Below, in pieces: positions 28,412 through 36,915 of a DNA stretch of 64,000 nucleotides. The notes under the pieces are model-generated. The model was given only the letters and a program-made list of their open reading frames with translations, made no database searches and was not told where the DNA came from. Source of the DNA: Rikenellaceae bacterium (lineage in GTDB: Bacteria; Bacteroidota; Bacteroidia; Bacteroidales; Rikenellaceae); assembly GCA_902363575.1 (NCBI GenBank), contig CABJAJ010000002.1, positions 310,001 through 374,000 of the forward strand. Reading direction: 5' to 3'. Position 1 is the stretch's first letter. Each line of letters opens with the position of its first letter. Made by a program: the position numbers and the translations under genes.

Positions 28412-28484
28412 GCGGAAGTAGCTCAGTCGGTAGAGCATCAGCTTCCCAAGCTGAGGGTCGCGGGTTCGAATCCCGTCTTCCGCT
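28412..28484 (+). tRNA. tRNA-Gly (anticodon CCC)
   Basis: A 73-base cloverleaf can be drawn by eye: acceptor GCGGAAG/CTTCCGC with discriminator T, D-arm AGCTCAGTCGGTAGAGC, anticodon stem TCAGC/GCTGA with loop TTCCCAA (anticodon CCC, reading GGG), and T-arm GCGGGTTCGAATCCCGT. CCA is not encoded. Confidence 0.95.
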
Positions 28485-28521
28485 CCGGATGCCGCTTTTC
28501 AAGACGCGGCAATACAGTGAA

Positions 28522-28551
28522 ATCCTCGCATCCCGGATGCGGGGATTTTTG
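28522..28551 (+). terminator. Terminator of tRNA-Gly transcript
   Basis: Hairpin ATCCTCGCAT ... ATGCGGGGAT followed by T5, 38 bases after the tRNA. Confidence 0.75.
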
Positions 28552-28689
28552 TTCTTCCGGGCCGTCATACAACGATCGCCTTTCACCCGTCCTGTTTCGA
28601 TTTTCCTGTCGAAGCAATACCGTTTTCCCGTGCATTTGTTTCACATTCATCCCTCGCCCCCGTAAAGTTGGATTCGGAAATTAACTGAC

Positions 28690-28870
28690 CACATTTATAA
28701 AATGGAGGGGTGGATGCGCTAACCGCAACAAGAAAGGGAGGGCGTCAGGCCTCTGACACAGGCTCGGGAGGGTCTGTTCTCGCAGATGGCCCGCTTATAA
28801 CCAGAAGTCCCGCCCGACAGCAATAACGCCTCCGAGTCTGCTGTAAAGGACAGTATGGCGAAGGGAGCAT
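28690..28870 (+). ncRNA. Candidate structured RNA, possibly 6S-like
   Basis: This stretch has no plausible reading frame but can be folded by hand into a long, interrupted hairpin. GGAGGGCGT (near 28738) pairs with ACGCCTCC (near 28830). Inside it, CGGG pairs with CCCG and GTCTG with CAGAT around a TTCTCG loop. On the 3' side is a small CTGT/ACAG hairpin in a large bubble, and outer ATGC/GCAT may close the fold. A size of about 180 bases, one long rod with a central bubble and a terminator right after (28876-28901) recall 6S RNA. No sequence signature proves it, and another Bacteroidales RNA family is equally possible. Confidence 0.3.
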
Positions 28871-28875
28871 AAAAA

Positions 28876-28901
28876 ACCTTCCGTATGGCACCGGAAGGTT
28901 T
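28876..28901. terminator. Bidirectional terminator
   Basis: A perfect nine-base-pair stem (AACCTTCCG / CGGAAGGTT) has six A on the left and four T on the right, so it can end transcripts from either side. Confidence 0.75.
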
Positions 28902-29058
28902 TCACACAAACATTAACAATACAAACAATAGCGTCGTTTCCCTCAAATTGCGTAACGCTCGTTTTCGGTTACAAAGATCGTGCACGATGTGCTGGTATGC
29001 AATCACCGATCGCCGGGATTGAGCCGCACGGAGCTCACCCAATAGGGTGAACCCGCAT
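28902..29058. other. Intergenic spacer, no gene seen
   Basis: No coding frame is supported. On the minus strand GATCTTTG near 28973 is a weak -7 match, so a short minus-strand transcript ending at the 28876-28901 hairpin is possible but not established. Confidence 0.4.
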
Positions 29059-29089
29059 AAAAAATGTCCGGCATCATGGAAGCCGGACA
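29059..29089 (-). terminator. Terminator of S1/P1 nuclease gene
   Basis: On the minus strand the stem TGTCCGGC/GCCGGACA is followed by six T, 20 bases after the stop at 29110. Confidence 0.85.
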
Positions 29090-29109
29090 CCTGGAACGAA
29101 ATCAACACG

Positions 29110-29886
29110 TCACCGATAGATTTCGTTCAGCAGCCGCGCCAGCCGCCGACCGCCGCGCAGAAACTGCTGCTCGATGACGGGCGTATATTTGGCCACGTAA
29201 TCATAGGAAATATTCGTCCCGGGAGGGGTTTCGGCATAGATTTGCTCGCAGATCGCATGGGCCTCCAAATACCATTCGAGCGGGCCGCCGGCCTCCACCA
29301 GCACCGCCTCGTCGTCCGTGAGCCGGTCGATCTGGTTCTGCCATTCGGTGTAGCTCCATTTGTGGGCCGCTTCGGGCAGCGAGCTGTCCCAGGCCGAATG
29401 GAGGTTCGTATCGCGGCCGAACATGCGCACGGGCAGGGTATTGCCACCCACATCCGTCAGCCGGCCCGAGTGCATCGGACAATGCAGGTCGCCCATCAGG
29501 TGGACGAGCATTTTCAGGTAGAGCGTCTCCTTTTCGGGATCGAGGCGGCCGCCCCTGAGCTCTTCGACGAGCATCTCCACAGCCGACACTACGTCACCGT
29601 GGGGATTGCGGGGCATAGTCTCGAAGGTGTAACCTTCATCGATATTGGCGTAATGCCACGTTTTGGAATAGGCGTATTCCGGCGTATGGCTGGCCGTGTC
29701 GAGCCAGTTGGCGAAATAGACGATCGAATAGCCGCCGAGCACCCGGTCGATCCGCTCGGCAGCCTCCGGGGTGAGGTTACATTCGGCAATATACGCCGTC
29801 ACATCGTGCCCTTTGGCGCCCCACGCCCAGGCATTGACCGACGCAAGGAGACTCAGAAACAGGATCACAAACCGCCTCATCGCCAT
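29110..29886 (-). CDS. S1/P1 family zinc nuclease, secreted
   Basis: This 258-residue protein has a signal peptide (RRFVILFLSLLASVNAWA) cleaved just before WGAKGHDVTAYIAE, the mature start that supplies the Trp and His zinc ligands in S1/P1 nucleases. Further ligands are visible in WLDTASHTPEY, LVHLMGDLHCPMHSG and NLHSAWDSSLPE. The family cleaves single-stranded DNA and RNA using three zinc ions. The start may be the ATG at 29880 (MRRFV). It is five bases after rho on the same strand and may be co-transcribed with it. Nutrient scavenging is the usual inferred role. Confidence 0.9.
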   Translation of the reverse strand: MAMRRFVILFLSLLASVNAWAWGAKGHDVTAYIAECNLTPEAAERIDRVLGGYSIVYFANWLDTASHTPEYAYSKTWHYANIDEGYTFETMPRNPHGDVVSAVEMLVEELRGGRLDPEKETLYLKMLVHLMGDLHCPMHSGRLTDVGGNTLPVRMFGRDTNLHSAWDSSLPEAAHKWSYTEWQNQIDRLTDDEAVLVEAGGPLEWYLEAHAICEQIYAETPPGTNISYDYVAKYTPVIEQQFLRGGRRLARLLNEIYR

Positions 29887-29891
29887 CGATT

Positions 29892-31544
29892 TTAATGGTT
29901 CATCGTCGCCAGAAACTCCTCGTTGTTTTCCGTGAGGCCCATTTGCTTCTGGAGGAATTCCATCGATTCCACGGGGGTCATATCCGAGAGGTACTTGCGC
30001 AGCACCCAGGTGCGGTTCATCACATCGCGCGGCAGCAGGAGGTCCTCGCGTCGCGTGCCCGATGCGATTACATCGACGGCAGGGTAGATGCGCTTGTTGG
30101 AAAGTTTGCGGTCCAACTGCAGCTCCATGTTGCCCGTACCTTTGAACTCCTCGAAGATCACTTCATCCATTTTCGAGCCGGTGTCGATCAGGGCCGTGGC
30201 GATGATGGTAAGCGATCCCTTCTCCTCGGTGTTGCGGGCCGCGCCGAAGAAGCGTTTGGGCTTGTGCAGCGCATTGGCGTCCACACCGCCTGAAAGCACC
30301 TTGCCCGAAGCGGGCTGCACCGAGTTGTAGGCACGGGCGAGGCGGGTGATCGAATCGAGGAAAATCACCACGTCGTGACCGCATTCGACCATGCGTTTGG
30401 CCTTGTCGAGCACCATTTCGGCCACCTTCACATGGCGCGAAGCCTGCTCGTCGAACGTCGAAGCGACGACCTCCGCCTTGACGTTGCGGGCCATTTCGGT
30501 CACCTCCTCCGGCCGCTCGTCGATCAGCAGCACGATCATGTAAACCTCGGGATGGTTGTCCGCAATGGCGTTGGCGATGGATTGGAGCAGCATGGTCTTA
30601 CCCGTCTTGGGCTGGGCGACGATCAGACCGCGCTGTCCCTTGCCGATAGGGGAGAAAAGATCGACCACGCGGGTCGAAAGGTTGTTGTGCCCGTTACCCG
30701 TCAGGCAAAATTTCTCGCTCGGGAAAAGCGGCGTCATGAACTCGAACTGCACGCGGTCGCGGATATATTCGGGAGCCAGGCCGTTGATATCGGTCACGCG
30801 GACCAGCGGAAAATACTTCTCGCCCTCTTTGGGCGGACGGATCACGCCGGTCACCGTGTCGCCGGGCTTGAGGCCGAAGAGCTTGATCTGCGACGGCGAG
30901 ACATAGATATCGTCGGGCGAGTTGAGGTAGTTATAGTCGGCCGAGCGGAGGAAACCGTAACCGTCGGGCATCACTTCCAGCACGCCCTCGCCCGCGATCT
31001 CACCCGAGAAATCATCCTTGGTAATGACCTCGTTATCCGGCATGAAAGGCGCGGACGCCGCCTCTTGTTCCGCGGGCTGCGTCGCGGCCTGCGACGGTGC
31101 GGATTCGGGCATGGGTACGTCGGCTTCCGCAGCGGGCGCGGTTTCGGGTTCATCGGCCTCGAGCAGCAGGGGAACATCGTCCATCACAGCGGATTTGGGC
31201 TTGCGACCGCGGCGTTTGGGCATTGCCGCCGGCTGCTCCCCGGGCATCGGAGTCTCGTTCGACGGTGCGGGTTCGCGCTCGGGTTTCTCCTCCTGTTCCT
31301 GCCGGGGCCGCGGCAGCGGACTTTCCGCCTTGAGGATGCGCGGACGGCGTCCCCGTTTTCTTTCGGCGGGTTTCTCTTCCTGCGGGTCGGTATCTTGTGC
31401 GGTTTCCGGCGCGGACGGGGTCGCAGCGGCGATCTTGCCGAGCAATTCGCTCTTCTTGACCATCACCTCGGCAATGCCGAGCGATTTGGCCATTTCGCGC
31501 AGTTCCGCCAGGCTTTTACCTTTGAGGGCTGTTACATCTTGCAT
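29892..31544 (-). CDS. rho: Transcription termination factor Rho
   Basis: This 550-residue hexameric RNA helicase ends Rho-dependent transcription. It starts with a Rho_N domain ([18 protein letters not shown]), then a disordered Pro/Glu/Arg insert at about residues 45-185 (with RKRGRRPRI and KRRGRKPKS patches). The RNA-binding cold-shock domain follows ([20 protein letters not shown]), then the ATPase with Walker [13 protein letters not shown] and Walker [16 protein letters not shown]. Large N-terminal inserts are known in Bacteroidota Rho proteins and some promote phase separation. It is followed by the nuclease gene. Confidence 0.97.
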   Translation of the reverse strand: MQDVTALKGKSLAELREMAKSLGIAEVMVKKSELLGKIAAATPSAPETAQDTDPQEEKPAERKRGRRPRILKAESPLPRPRQEQEEKPEREPAPSNETPMPGEQPAAMPKRRGRKPKSAVMDDVPLLLEADEPETAPAAEADVPMPESAPSQAATQPAEQEAASAPFMPDNEVITKDDFSGEIAGEGVLEVMPDGYGFLRSADYNYLNSPDDIYVSPSQIKLFGLKPGDTVTGVIRPPKEGEKYFPLVRVTDINGLAPEYIRDRVQFEFMTPLFPSEKFCLTGNGHNNLSTRVVDLFSPIGKGQRGLIVAQPKTGKTMLLQSIANAIADNHPEVYMIVLLIDERPEEVTEMARNVKAEVVASTFDEQASRHVKVAEMVLDKAKRMVECGHDVVIFLDSITRLARAYNSVQPASGKVLSGGVDANALHKPKRFFGAARNTEEKGSLTIIATALIDTGSKMDEVIFEEFKGTGNMELQLDRKLSNKRIYPAVDVIASGTRREDLLLPRDVMNRTWVLRKYLSDMTPVESMEFLQKQMGLTENNEEFLATMNH

Positions 31545-31609
31545 AAACGATTGCTATTTCAATTTGATTTTCAGACCGGCCGATCGACCGGTACGATGGA
31601 TTTCGCATG

Positions 31610-31639
31610 CAAAGATAATGCATTATTTTGAATTTCAAA
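31610..31639 (-). promoter_or_regulatory. Promoter of rho
   Basis: On the minus strand TTTG (31636-31639), 18 bases, then TATCTTTG (31610-31617), about 65 bases upstream of the rho start. The spacer is one base short of the usual range. Confidence 0.6.
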
Positions 31640-31649
31640 ATACAAAAAG

Positions 31650-31675
31650 AAAAGAGAACCTTGCGATTCTCTTTT
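31650..31675. terminator. Terminator of NPEGHNQYT-repeat gene
   Basis: A nine-base-pair stem (AAAAGAGAA / TTCTCTTTT) ends the minus-strand small gene, 40 bases after its stop, just upstream of the rho promoter. Confidence 0.65.
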
Positions 31676-31716
31676 CAAACAGAGGGGATTCCCTCCGTGT
31701 CGGACCGAACACCGAA

Positions 31717-32037
31717 CTAACGGGAAGACTTGCTGCCCGAGTTGTTCCTCGTGTACTGGTTGTGACCCTCCGGATTGTTGTTGTGCGATCCGCGGCTCGA
31801 AGAGCTGTTTTCCCCACGGCTCGAGCTGCTCTCGCCACGGCTGGAAGAACCCTCGCTGCGCTCGCTGCGGCTGGAAGAGTTCTCACCGCGGCTCGACGAA
31901 GAGCTGCGACCCGACGAGTGGCTCGACGAGTTATTGGTGTACTGATTGTGACCTTCGGGATTGTTGCCGCCCGGTTTGCTGCGACCATCCTCACGACGTT
32001 CGTCACGTTCGTTTTCGGAATTGTTGGACTGTCTCAT
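31717..32037 (-). CDS. Ser/Arg-rich disordered protein with NPEGHNQYT repeats
   Basis: This 106-residue protein is low complexity throughout. Two copies of the motif NNPEGHNQYT (near residues 24-34 and 86-96) flank a core built from imperfect SSSRGEN-like units. There is no signal peptide and no hydrophobic segment, so it should be cytosolic and disordered. The Gly-Asn-Pro-Glu motifs loosely recall KGG-repeat stress proteins, but this is only a resemblance. The frame has one clear start and is closed by a terminator hairpin. It lies between rho and the CRISPR tracrRNA, on the same strand as both. Function unknown. Confidence 0.6.
   Translation of the reverse strand: MRQSNNSENERDERREDGRSKPGGNNPEGHNQYTNNSSSHSSGRSSSSSRGENSSSRSERSEGSSSRGESSSSRGENSSSSRGSHNNNPEGHNQYTRNNSGSKSSR
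31790..31925 (-). repeat. Imperfect tandem repeat coding for Ser/Arg units
   Basis: Units of about 24-30 bases (CTCGAGCTGCT / CGGCTGGAAGA-like on the plus strand) encode the SSSRGEN/SSSRGES series and may change copy number. Confidence 0.55.
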
Positions 32038-32257
32038 AATGCTACAATTAATTTAAAACATTTTTTTGCGACGCACGCCCCGAACGGCTTCGCCGCCCGG
32101 CACTCCGCCCGGGGAACCCGCGCAGATGATGCTTCGTGTGATCCATTCAAGCAAAATACATACCACAATAGCCTCAAGCGAGGATTTACACAACCGTTAT
32201 GACCATTTGCCCGTCCCGGGTGCCGCCCCTCCGACCGCTTTATTTCTGGATGAAAAT

Positions 32258-32340
32258 AAAAAAGTCTCCACGGAGTACGCGGAGACACAGGTAAAAACCT
32301 TCGGCATATAGCCTTATTGTGGTAAGATGTAGAATTCTTA
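32258..32340 (-). ncRNA. tracrRNA of type II-C CRISPR system
   Basis: This RNA is divergent from cas9. On the minus strand it starts with an anti-repeat (TTCTACATCTTACCACAAT) that pairs with the first 19 bases of the CRISPR repeat at 38630. One U-U/U-U internal mismatch gives the usual bulge, and a terminal G-U pair is allowed. Next come AAGGCTATATGCC, the small nexus-type hairpin of tracrRNAs, an AGGT/ACCT hairpin, and a terminator stem GTCTCC/GGAGAC followed by six T. The promoter places the 5' end near 32340, giving about 83 bases. Confidence 0.88.
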
Positions 32341-32345
32341 CGGGA

Positions 32346-32377
32346 CGAATATAATCCGAAAATTTGATAACCGCAAA
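32346..32377 (-). promoter_or_regulatory. tracrRNA promoter
   Basis: On the minus strand TTTG (32374-32377), exactly 20 bases, TATATTCG (32346-32353, one mismatch to TAnnTTTG). The predicted start, 5-7 bases on, coincides with the 5' end of the anti-repeat. Confidence 0.7.
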
Positions 32378-32393
32378 CTTTTGCCTATTTTTA
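32363..32393 (+). promoter_or_regulatory. cas9 promoter, interlocked with tracrRNA promoter
   Basis: TTTG (32363-32366), 19 bases, TATTTTTA (32386-32393, one mismatch), 16 bases before the cas9 ATG. Its -33 box lies in the tracrRNA promoter spacer and the tracrRNA -33 box lies in its spacer. Confidence 0.65.
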
Positions 32394-32409
32394 TCTCAAA
32401 ATAGGGCTT

Positions 32410-35400
32410 ATGGCGAAAATACTGGGTTTGGATTTGGGCACTTCATCGATCGGCTGGGCCATCGTGGAGCAGCACGACAACGGATATTCCCTGCTCGAAA
32501 AGGGAGTGGACATCTTTCAGGAGGGGGTCGCCCGCGTGAAGAACAACGAAAAGCCGGCCGTGCAGGACCGGACGGACGCCCGCGCGCTCAGGAGACATTA
32601 TTTTCGCCGTCGCCTGCGGAAAATCGAACTGCTCAGGGTGCTCGTCCGCCACGATCTCTGCCCGCCGCTTACCGACGCCCAGCTAGACGCCTGGCGGAGC
32701 CGGAAAATCTATCCGCTGACCGAAGAGTTTCTGCGCTGGCAGCGAACGGACGACAACACGGACAGGAATCCCTATCGCGACCGTTATCGCGCCCTGACCG
32801 AAACGCTCGACCTGACAGCCCGCAGCGACCGTCATGCGCTCGGTCGCGCGCTTTACCACCTGGCACAGCGCCGCGGCTTTCTGAGCAACCGCAAGCAGGC
32901 CGGCGAAGAGGAGGAGGGGACGGTCAAAGAGGGCATCAGGGATCTGACCGCGGATATGGCCGATGCGGGATGCACCTATCTGGGAGAGTATTTCTACCGG
33001 CTTTACCGGCAAAAGGATAAAATCCGCAAACACTACACCTCGCGCAACGCGCATTACCTGGCGGAGTTCCGTGCAATATGCGAAAAACAGCATCTTCCGG
33101 AGGAGTGGCAACAGGCATTGCACCGCGCCATCTTCTTCCAGCGGCCGTTGAAATCGCAGAAAGGATTGGTCGGCAAGTGTACGTTCGAGAAGGGGAAAAG
33201 CCGCTGTCCGGTATCGCATCCGCACTTCGAGGAGTTCCGCATGCTCAGTTTCGTCAATAACATCCGGGTGCAGACACCGGCCGACGCGGAGCCGCGTCCG
33301 CTGACGCAGAGCGAGGCGGAGGCGATCCGTCCGCTCTTCCTGCGCAAGAGCAAACCCCATTTCGATTTCGAGGAGATCGCCCGGAAGATCGCCGGCAAGG
33401 GAAAATACGCCTGCAAAGACGACCGGAACGAAGCCCCCTGCCGATTCAATTTCTCCGCCGCCACGAACGTGAGCGGCTGTCCGGTGACGGCCGCGCTCCT
33501 CTTCGTTTTCGGCGGCGACCTCCGGACAATCCGCAGCCGCTACACGCTCGCCGGGGATAAGAGCGACGAGCAGGTCGTGAACGACATATGGCATGTACTC
33601 TTCGCATTCGATGACGAAGAGCTGCTGCTCGACTGGGGGCGGGAAAAACTGGGGCTGTCGCCCGAGGATGCCCGCAGCTTCGCCGCCATCCGGCTTCCGC
33701 AGGGCTATGCGTCGCTGAGTCTGAATGTCATCGACAAGATGCTGCCTCATCTGCGCGCAGGGTACCGGTACGACGAAGCGGTGTTTCTCGCCAACCTGAA
33801 GGCCGTGCTGCCGCCGGCGGTGTGGAACGACCGGGGTAGGCGGGAGCATATCGAACAGGGGATTGCGGAGGTCATCCGGAATTATGAGCGCAATCCCTAC
33901 GACAAATCCGACACGAAAGAGCGCCGCATAGCGGAGTGGCTTCGGGATCAGGGGATCGATACGGCCCGTTGCGACCGATTCTATCACCCGCCGATGATCG
34001 AGGCCTATACGCAAGCCCGACCCGATAAAAAGGGCCTTATGCAACTGGGCTCGCCGCGCACGGCGGCCGTTCGCAATCCGATGGCCATGCGAGCGTTGTT
34101 CCGCTTGCGCGACCTATTGAACCAACTGCTGCGCGAGGGTAAGATCGACCGCACGACGAAAATCAACATCGAGTTCGCACGCGGTCTGAACGACGCGAAC
34201 CGACGCCGGGCGATCGGGCAATACCAACGCGAACGGGAGGCAGAAAACAGGGCTTATGCCGAAGAGATCCGCAAGGAGTTCGCAGCCGCCACGGGCAGTC
34301 GTATCGAACCGACGGACGACGACATCCTGAAATACAGGCTGTGGAAGGAACAGAACAACATCTGCCTTTATACCAAGAAACAAATCGGTTTATCCGATTT
34401 TATCGGCTCTGACACCCGTTACGACATCGAACACACCGCTCCCCGTTCGCGGGGCGGCGACGATTCGCAGATGAACAAAACGCTGTGTGAAAAACAGTTC
34501 AACCGCGACATCAAGCGGACGAAATTGCCAACGGAACTCGCGAACCATCAGGAGATCATGGCCCGCATCGAAGCGCTGGGCTGGCCGGAGAAGATTGCGG
34601 GGTTGCAGCGGCAGATAGAAGGCCAAAGGCGTCGCAGCAAAAATGCGACAACCAAGGCCGAACGCGACAGCGCCATTCAGCGCCGCCACTACCTGCAAAT
34701 GCATCTCGACTACTGGCGCGGGAAGTACGAGCGTTTCACGATGACCGAAGTGCCGGAGGACTTCAGCAACCGGCAGGGCGTCGATATCGGTATCATCGGC
34801 CGCTATGCCCGGCTCTACCTCAAGACCGTTTTCGAGCGGATCTACACGGTGAAGGGGGCCACGACCTCCGCATTCCGCAAGATGTGGGGCTTACAGGAGG
34901 AGTACACCGCCAAAGAGCGCGTGAACCATGTGCACCACTGCATCGATGCCATTACAATTGCCTGCATCGGCCGCAGCGAATACGAACGCTGGGCGCAATT
35001 CGCGGGCGACGAAGAGCGCTACCTCCGCGGCGAAGCGGCCCGACCCCGGTTTGAGAAACCGTGGCCGACCTTTACCCGGGATGTGATGGCGGTGGCGGAC
35101 GAGCTGCTCGTGGCCCACCATACGCCGGACAACCTACCCAGGCAAAGTCGTAAAAAGCTGCGCGTGCGCGGCAAGATACAATACGGAAACGACGGTAAAG
35201 CGCTTTACATGCAAGGTGACACGGCCCGCGGGCCGCTCCACCAGCAAACTTTCTACGGAGCGATCAAGCGCGATGACGAGATCAGGTACGTCGTGCGCAA
35301 ACCGCTCGACCAGCTCCAGCCCTCCGACATCGAGAAGATCGTGGACGAAGCGGTAAAAGCCCGTATGCGGGAGGCAATTGCGGCATACGGATTCAAAGAG

Positions 35401-36069
35401 GCGACGGACCCCATGAAACATACCGTCTGGATGAACGAGGCAAAGGGCATCCCCATCCGCAAGGTGCGCATCTATATGCCGAGCGTCACCTCGCCGATTC
35501 ACCTGAAAAAGCACCGCGACCTCTCGGTGCACAAGTACAAGCAGGATTACCACGTTGCCAACGACAGCAACTATTGCATGGCGATTTACGAGGGGACGGA
35601 CGCCAAAGGCAAAACCAAACGTTCGTTCAGGCTGGTAAACAATCTTGAGGCGGCACGCTATTTCAAGGCGAGCACCGACCGGACGGCCTGCCCCGACCTG
35701 GTTCCATCGTCCGACAAGAACGGCTACCCGCTCAAATGTATCCTCAAAACGGGCACGATGGTGCTGTTCTACGAAAATTCGCCCGAAGAACTTCATGAAT
35801 GTACGCCCAACGAGCTGGTGAAGCGGTTGTATAAAGTGACAGGAATGAGTATGCTGGCATTGCAGCAAAAATATTACTTTGGATCGCTTATTTTCAAGCA
35901 CCACCAGGAAGCCCGTCCCGCCGGAGAGCTGAAGATAAAAAGCGGCGTGTGGAAAATCGGAGAGGACTATCGGCCTGTGATTTCAATTTTGCACACCCAG
36001 TTCAACGCCTGCGTCGAACACGATGACTTCGACCTGACCGTTACGGGCGAGATCAAATTCAAACGCTGA
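32410..36069 (+). CDS. cas9: CRISPR-associated endonuclease Cas9, type II-C
   Basis: This 1219-residue protein is the RNA-guided DNA endonuclease of a type II system. All nuclease residues can be placed: RuvC-I D8 in ILGLDLGTSSIGWA; RuvC-II E588 in INIEFARGLND; HNH D672-I-E-H675 with N689 in QMNKTLCEKQFNRD; and RuvC-III H843 and D846 in HHCIDAITIAC. The Arg-rich bridge helix (ALRRHYFRRRLRKIELL) follows RuvC-I. The C-terminal part holds the PAM-interacting region. No frameshift is seen. A divergent tracrRNA lies upstream and a broken cas1 starts six bases after the stop. With no csn2 or cas4 and this layout, II-C is the best subtype. Confidence 0.97.
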   Translation: MAKILGLDLGTSSIGWAIVEQHDNGYSLLEKGVDIFQEGVARVKNNEKPAVQDRTDARALRRHYFRRRLRKIELLRVLVRHDLCPPLTDAQLDAWRSRKIYPLTEEFLRWQRTDDNTDRNPYRDRYRALTETLDLTARSDRHALGRALYHLAQRRGFLSNRKQAGEEEEGTVKEGIRDLTADMADAGCTYLGEYFYRLYRQKDKIRKHYTSRNAHYLAEFRAICEKQHLPEEWQQALHRAIFFQRPLKSQKGLVGKCTFEKGKSRCPVSHPHFEEFRMLSFVNNIRVQTPADAEPRPLTQSEAEAIRPLFLRKSKPHFDFEEIARKIAGKGKYACKDDRNEAPCRFNFSAATNVSGCPVTAALLFVFGGDLRTIRSRYTLAGDKSDEQVVNDIWHVLFAFDDEELLLDWGREKLGLSPEDARSFAAIRLPQGYASLSLNVIDKMLPHLRAGYRYDEAVFLANLKAVLPPAVWNDRGRREHIEQGIAEVIRNYERNPYDKSDTKERRIAEWLRDQGIDTARCDRFYHPPMIEAYTQARPDKKGLMQLGSPRTAAVRNPMAMRALFRLRDLLNQLLREGKIDRTTKINIEFARGLNDANRRRAIGQYQREREAENRAYAEEIRKEFAAATGSRIEPTDDDILKYRLWKEQNNICLYTKKQIGLSDFIGSDTRYDIEHTAPRSRGGDDSQMNKTLCEKQFNRDIKRTKLPTELANHQEIMARIEALGWPEKIAGLQRQIEGQRRRSKNATTKAERDSAIQRRHYLQMHLDYWRGKYERFTMTEVPEDFSNRQGVDIGIIGRYARLYLKTVFERIYTVKGATTSAFRKMWGLQEEYTAKERVNHVHHCIDAITIACIGRSEYERWAQFAGDEERYLRGEAARPRFEKPWPTFTRDVMAVADELLVAHHTPDNLPRQSRKKLRVRGKIQYGNDGKALYMQGDTARGPLHQQTFYGAIKRDDEIRYVVRKPLDQLQPSDIEKIVDEAVKARMREAIAAYGFKEATDPMKHTVWMNEAKGIPIRKVRIYMPSVTSPIHLKKHRDLSVHKYKQDYHVANDSNYCMAIYEGTDAKGKTKRSFRLVNNLEAARYFKASTDRTACPDLVPSSDKNGYPLKCILKTGTMVLFYENSPEELHECTPNELVKRLYKVTGMSMLALQQKYYFGSLIFKHHQEARPAGELKIKSGVWKIGEDYRPVISILHTQFNACVEHDDFDLTVTGEIKFKR

Positions 36070-36074
36070 CCGCC

Positions 36075-36239
36075 ATGCTCAAACGCGCACTCTTCTTTTC
36101 GACACCGCTCTGTCTGAGTCTGCGGAACAATCAGATGATCGTTCACACCAGAGAAGCCCCCGACATGCAAAAGCGCATTGCGATCGAGGATATCGGCTTC
36201 GTGGTGTTGGAACACCAGCAGACAAGCGGGCCGGTGTGA
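36075..36239 (+). pseudogene. cas1: cas1, 5' fragment only
   Basis: The frame starting six bases after cas9 reads MLKRALFFSTPLCLSLRNNQ and then IAIEDIGFVVLEHQQ, the N-terminal beta-domain of type II Cas1 integrases. Homology ends at about codon 50, where the sequence passes into umuC, and a stop follows at codon 55. A full Cas1 has about 300 residues, so its active-site Glu-His-Asp residues are all missing. The ATG position directly after cas9 is where cas1 belongs in II-C loci. Confidence 0.85.
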
Positions 36240-36470
36240 TCCTCTCGGACATCCGCTCGAAGAGGGAACCCAGCGCGATATGTTCGACACCCGGACAGGG
36301 AGAAGCACGACCGCCTGATGGCGGCTGTGAATGCCCTGAACAGCGCCTACGGACGACACAGGATCGTCACGGCGGCCGAGGGTTTCGAGCCATTCAAAAT
36401 GAACAGGGAGCATTTGTCGCAGCGTTTCACGACCGACCGGGAGCCTATCATCCGAGTCAAATCCGAGTAG
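36220..36470 (+). pseudogene. umuC: umuC (Y-family polymerase) 3' fragment, frameshifted
   Basis: Three successive reading frames give pieces of the C-terminus of a UmuC-type translesion polymerase subunit: KRAGVILSDI (from 36224), then LEEGTQRDMFDT (from 36256), then DREKHDRLMAAVNALNSAYG to TTDREPIIRVKSE, ending with TAG at 36470. Two frameshifts and loss of everything before the last ~85 codons make it a pseudogene. It is joined directly to the cas1 fragment within about 36219-36226. UmuC is not part of CRISPR systems, so this is imported sequence. Confidence 0.75.
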
Positions 36471-36566
36471 GCCACCCGGAGTGCGACAAAGATATACGGT
36501 TCCAAAGGATTTCGACCCGCGGGTCAAGAAAATTTGCATAATGAGCTGTTAAAAAGGGCGGTTTTA

Positions 36567-36597
36567 CTTGTTTTCTTCGTTTATTTTCATAATTTTG
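36567..36597 (+). promoter_or_regulatory. Promoter upstream of LRR lipoprotein
   Basis: CTTG (36567-36570), 19 bases, TAATTTTG (36590-36597, exact -7 consensus). It would give a 5' leader of about 310 bases before ATG 36916. Confidence 0.55.
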
Positions 36598-36762
36598 TAT
36601 GCTCTCCCGACCGGCGGGTATCGGATAGCCGGCCGCCGCAGCGTGGAGAGCCTGCACGAGAAAGACGGTTACTCGACAGTTCGCTCCGGTCCCGACGGAG
36701 TAGGTCGAAGAGAGCGACGACGCGACGACAGCCTCGGCATTTACGGCTTCGGTTCCTGACGA

Positions 36763-36772
36763 GGGGGGGGGG
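36763..36772 (+). repeat. G10 tract outside an intact gene
   Basis: Ten G follow the bases CCTGACGA; the G11 tract at 22041 follows the similar CTCCGACGA, suggesting a shared ancestral lipoprotein context. Confidence 0.8.
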
Positions 36773-36915
36773 ATGTCGCTGCAGCACATGCGATCCGCGC
36801 CGAAAGCCGTCGGCCGAAACGAATAACGGGTACGGAATCCCTCGTCTTTCCTGTGCGGTTTTTCCCTTTTTATGGACAGTCCGTGCGGGGATTCGACGGA
36901 TTAAACAATTTAGGT

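Larger units (their letters stand above)
36471..36915. other. Non-coding stretch of inserted segment
   Basis: No gene is supported here. It holds a plus-strand promoter (36567-36597), a G10 tract (36763-36772) and a short in-frame piece around it (ATTASAFTASVPDEGGGD) that resembles the start of the poly-G lipoproteins. This may be a relic of another such gene. Confidence 0.5.

Noticed and set aside
31635..32202. Long plus-strand frame crossing the NPEGHNQYT gene
   Set aside because: It is antisense to a gene with a clear repeat structure and terminator, and is itself only Thr/Ala/Arg low complexity.
36457..36789. Minus-strand frame starting MCCSDIPPPSSG, lipoprotein-like
   Set aside because: There is no hydrophobic signal before the Cys pair, and it lies across the umuC remnant and promoter.
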